The notes beneath the pieces were generated by a model. The model did no database searches. It was not told where the DNA came from and saw nothing but the letters and a program-made list of their open reading frames with translations. Of a DNA stretch of 62,901 bases, positions 61,614 through 62,901 are shown piece by piece (position 1 is the first letter of the stretch; each line of letters opens with the position of its first letter). This DNA comes from Gammaproteobacteria bacterium (GTDB taxonomy: Bacteria > Pseudomonadota > Gammaproteobacteria > JAKBBU01), in contig JAJFKN010000015.1 in the NCBI GenBank assembly GCA_021773195.1, positions 1 through 62,901 on the forward strand, written 5' to 3'. A program made the position numbers and the translations under genes.

Positions 61614-62405
61614 ATGGAGCAAATATTGAAAATATGTCTTTGGATGATAGGGTGCGCCATTATTATCATCGTAGGAATTTATTTTGAGAACAATATAACA
61701 AAACCTCATATTTTTATTCAGATTTCACATACTTTGCTTGTGATGGCAATTGTATATACACTTGTTTGCTTTTTTATAATCCATGAAAAATTAATTAGTT
61801 ATCTATTTGAAACTTGGATCTTAAAAACAATCATACTAGCATTTTCGAGCGCTATTGTCTTTTTTGCTTCGCAATCAAGTTACTTCATGATTTTTAAACA
61901 AGTTGGTAATTCTGCAACACACTTTGTTTATACATTTACTCTTTTAACATTTTTATTTGCATCCGCAATTTGGCTGCTAGTAGCTGGCGTGATATCACTG
62001 ATTATTTTTCTGTTTCTTCTCCCTGGAGTAATGATTTATGAAGCTGGCAAATCAGAAGAAGAGTTGCATTGTTCAAACAAGATTTTAAAAGCAATTCAAG
62101 GCGATAATACCAGTATGGAGCCTACCATTGGTGAGTCAGTTCGTGAAATTATAGGCAGAGTTGTTGCACCTATCTTGATGATCTTCTGTGGGTGGATAAT
62201 TAGCAATTATGCTAGTAATGATAGCAGGGTTGGTAATTTATTATACAATCTGGATTATTTTCATAACTCTAGCTGCATTGAAAACTTACCATCGACAGCG
62301 AAGGTAGCAGTTTTAGATAAGAATACAGTTTCAGTGGTTGTGAAGCAGGGTGATAAATATACGTTTAAAACAGAGCAGTGTGAGAAGGAAAGGATCATAG
62401 ACTAA
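61614..62405 (+). CDS. multi-span membrane protein, unknown
   Basis: 263 residues with about five membrane helices (roughly 7-25, 35-58, 65-85, 105-138 and 185-203), then a soluble tail of about 60 residues with two cysteines (NSSCIENLPS, TEQCEKER). A polar loop has MYEAGKSEEELHCSN-like content. Unrecognised. The last gene before attR; base composition is like the cargo. It may be a defence, regulatory or host-interaction membrane protein. Confidence 0.5.
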   Translation: MEQILKICLWMIGCAIIIIVGIYFENNITKPHIFIQISHTLLVMAIVYTLVCFFIIHEKLISYLFETWILKTIILAFSSAIVFFASQSSYFMIFKQVGNSATHFVYTFTLLTFLFASAIWLLVAGVISLIIFLFLLPGVMIYEAGKSEEELHCSNKILKAIQGDNTSMEPTIGESVREIIGRVVAPILMIFCGWIISNYASNDSRVGNLLYNLDYFHNSSCIENLPSTAKVAVLDKNTVSVVVKQGDKYTFKTEQCEKERIID

Positions 62406-62473
62406 TCCCCAACTCCTAGGTAGCCATAAGAGGAACTGTGATATAGTTACATTGGCCGCGTAAGTTCCTCGTA

Positions 62474-62497
62474 GTTGAGTTATGATACGTTGAGTTA
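62474..62497. repeat. direct repeats near attR, possible integrase arm or Xis sites
   Basis: GTTGAGTTA occurs twice with a 15-bp period (62474-62482, 62489-62497). An 8-bp inverted repeat GAGGAACT/AGTTCCTC (62430-62437 and 62463-62470) lies just before. AGTTAGCAA (62551-62559) is shared with the left end. These are the kinds of signals an integrase and excisionase need at the right end; function is inferred. Confidence 0.4.
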
Positions 62498-62571
62498 AGT
62501 TGTTGAAATTAGGAAGACGTTTCCGGGTTAAATATTAAATAAAAACAACAAGTTAGCAATTTCATGCATAA

Positions 62572-62618
62572 CTACGAACCAGGCGGTCGGGAGTTCGAAT
62601 CTCTCCGGGCGCGCCATA
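62572..62618 (+). repeat. attR core: right copy of the 47-bp tRNA-Arg repeat
   Basis: Identical to 2772-2818. It holds only the tRNA 3' half without an acceptor 5' strand, so it is not a functional tRNA. It represents the original chromosomal 3' end of tRNA-Arg displaced by insertion. Confidence 0.93.
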
Positions 62619-62660
62619 CCAAACAAAAAAGGGGCACATAGTGCCCCTTTTTTGTTTGGT
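62618..62660 (+). terminator. native tRNA-Arg terminator, displaced by the ICE
   Basis: CCAAACAAAAAAGGGGCAC and its exact reverse complement form a 19-bp stem (20 with the flanking A-T pair) with a 3-nt loop; T6 lies within the right arm. It directly abuts the attR core, so in the empty site it ended the tRNA-Ser/tRNA-Arg transcript. Works in both directions. Confidence 0.88.
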
Positions 62661-62679
62661 ACTGTGACTTGAATAGATC

Positions 62680-62826
62680 GAAGTCCCGAAGGGAGTTTGA
62701 CAAATCGGCAGGAAAGCCGATTTGGACGCACGGAGTGCGCCCGCAGGGTGAGGGCCATGGATGGCCCGAATCAATCTCTTCGGATGCGGTTAATATTATC
62801 AGGGACCCTTCTAGGGTCCCATTTTT
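62680..62826 (+). ncRNA. candidate structured RNA with GGA-loop hairpins (possible CsrA-binding sRNA)
   Basis: Consecutive hairpins: TCCC-GAA-GGGA (62684-62694), AAATCGGC-AGGAAA-GCCGATTT (62702-62723), CGCAC-GGA-GTGCG (62727-62739), CCC-GCA-GGG (62740-62748) and GGGCC-ATGGAT-GGCCC (62752-62767). A GGGACCC/GGGTCCC terminator with T run follows. Three of five loops expose GGA, the CsrA target. Frames reading leftward across it look like ordinary tRNA-antisense artefacts. No promoter was identified, and strand is inferred from the terminator. Confidence 0.4.
62802..62826 (+). terminator. Rho-independent terminator in the right flank
   Basis: GGGACCC and GGGTCCC form a perfect 7-bp stem with a 5-nt loop followed by ATTTTT. 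It ends whatever is transcribed from the hairpin-rich DNA before it. The last 75 bp of the window hold nothing recognised. Confidence 0.8.
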
Positions 62827-62901
62827 AGTGGTTTGCTGCATCCTCTTTCATCATTTGTTTGTGCTAACGTCTTCCTGGAATTTTGCGGAGCAAAATATCC
62901 A

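Larger units (their letters stand above)
2772..62571. mobile_element. integrative conjugative element, about 59.8 kb, in tRNA-Arg(ACG)
   Basis: Bounded by 47-bp direct repeats of the tRNA 3' end, with a tyrosine integrase and excisionase-like gene beside the left end, a long genomic-island type (MPF-G) type IV secretion operon, ArdA, SSB, a second tyrosine recombinase and about 35 kb of varied cargo. The class corresponds to PFGI-1/ICEHin1056-type elements; related GI-type T4SS islands occur widely in Legionella. No intact MobH relaxase is seen, so self-transfer is uncertain. No transposase gene was recognised anywhere inside it. Confidence 0.92.

Noticed and set aside
62528..62841. Several leftward frames of 70-89 codons at the right end, reading phrases like EIRTPDR and RRDSNSRP.
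   Set aside because: These are translations of the antisense of a tRNA end and structured DNA, a well-known annotation artefact.
1..62901. CRISPR arrays or insertion-sequence transposases.
   Set aside because: No regularly spaced short repeats and no transposase motifs were found on reading the window.

Overview
The window is an integrative conjugative element (ICE) of about 59.8 kb sitting in a gammaproteobacterial chromosome. The host is most likely a member of the Legionellales. The reasons are the CsrA sequence, the lysC-csrA-tRNA neighbourhood, and LuxR-type and small secreted proteins of a style common in that order; genus and species cannot be fixed from the sequence alone. Left flank (1-2816): 3' part of lysC, csrA, two small single-pass membrane proteins, tRNA-Ser(GCU) and tRNA-Arg(ACG). 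The element is bounded by a perfect 47-bp direct repeat (2772-2818 and 62572-62618) that is the 3' part of tRNA-Arg. The native tRNA terminator now lies beyond the right end. After it, in the right flank, comes a run of short hairpins, several with GGA in the loop.

Element backbone (2.9-23.8 kb): a leftward tyrosine integrase overlapped by an excisionase-like gene; a perfect 38-bp palindrome in the divergent control region; then one long rightward operon. The operon has a replication-initiator-like gene, a zinc-finger/LuxR-HTH gene, and a nearly complete genomic-island type (MPF-G, PFGI-1/ICEHin1056-like) type IV secretion apparatus: PilL-like, PFL_4693, TraD, PFL_4697, RAQPRD-like, PFL_4701, PFL_4702, TIGR03750, PFL_4703, PFL_4704, PFL_4705, lipoprotein, VirB4-type ATPase, PFL_4710, PFL_4711, TraG, a CPHC thioredoxin-fold protein, a degenerate MobH-relaxase-like protein and PFL_4669. 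Genes overlap by a few bases almost throughout. No intact relaxase is visible.

First accessory block (23.9-35.6 kb): a KAP-type P-loop NTPase, small secreted proteins, ArdA antirestriction protein, a secreted PAF-acetylhydrolase-like esterase, a LuxR-type regulator, SSB, a SIR2-like defence candidate, and a 475-bp gene-free stretch packed with inverted repeats just before a second tyrosine recombinase (Integrase_1 type).

Second accessory block (35.6-46.8 kb): a GNAT acetyltransferase, a VOC protein, a remnant of the second recombinase, a MATE exporter, a PQ-loop/SemiSWEET-like protein and two tandem tRNA-dependent cyclodipeptide synthases of the XYP subfamily. These are followed by a translationally overlapped PAS hybrid kinase whose phospho-acceptor histidine position is lysine, a repressor, a lone receiver, two TetR-like regulators and a small HTH protein. 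A copy of the PQ-loop gene tail lies between the two synthases.

Third accessory block (47.0-62.4 kb): an orphan Hcp with a putative membrane-active effector and membrane immunity protein; an S24-like repressor; then a probable biosynthetic cluster with a VUT transporter, stand-alone thioester-reductase-like SDR, MFS exporter, KAS III-like ketosynthase, Fe(II)/2-oxoglutarate oxygenase, membrane fatty-acid desaturase, L-amino-acid-oxidase-like flavoenzyme, EamA exporter and old-yellow-enzyme reductase. A membrane protein of unknown role closes the element. Cargo DNA looks clearly more AT-rich than the transfer operon, which fits separate acquisition. The most novel material is the cyclodipeptide module with its duplicated gene tail, the larger biosynthetic cluster, the Hcp trio, and the multi-hairpin DNA beside the second recombinase.
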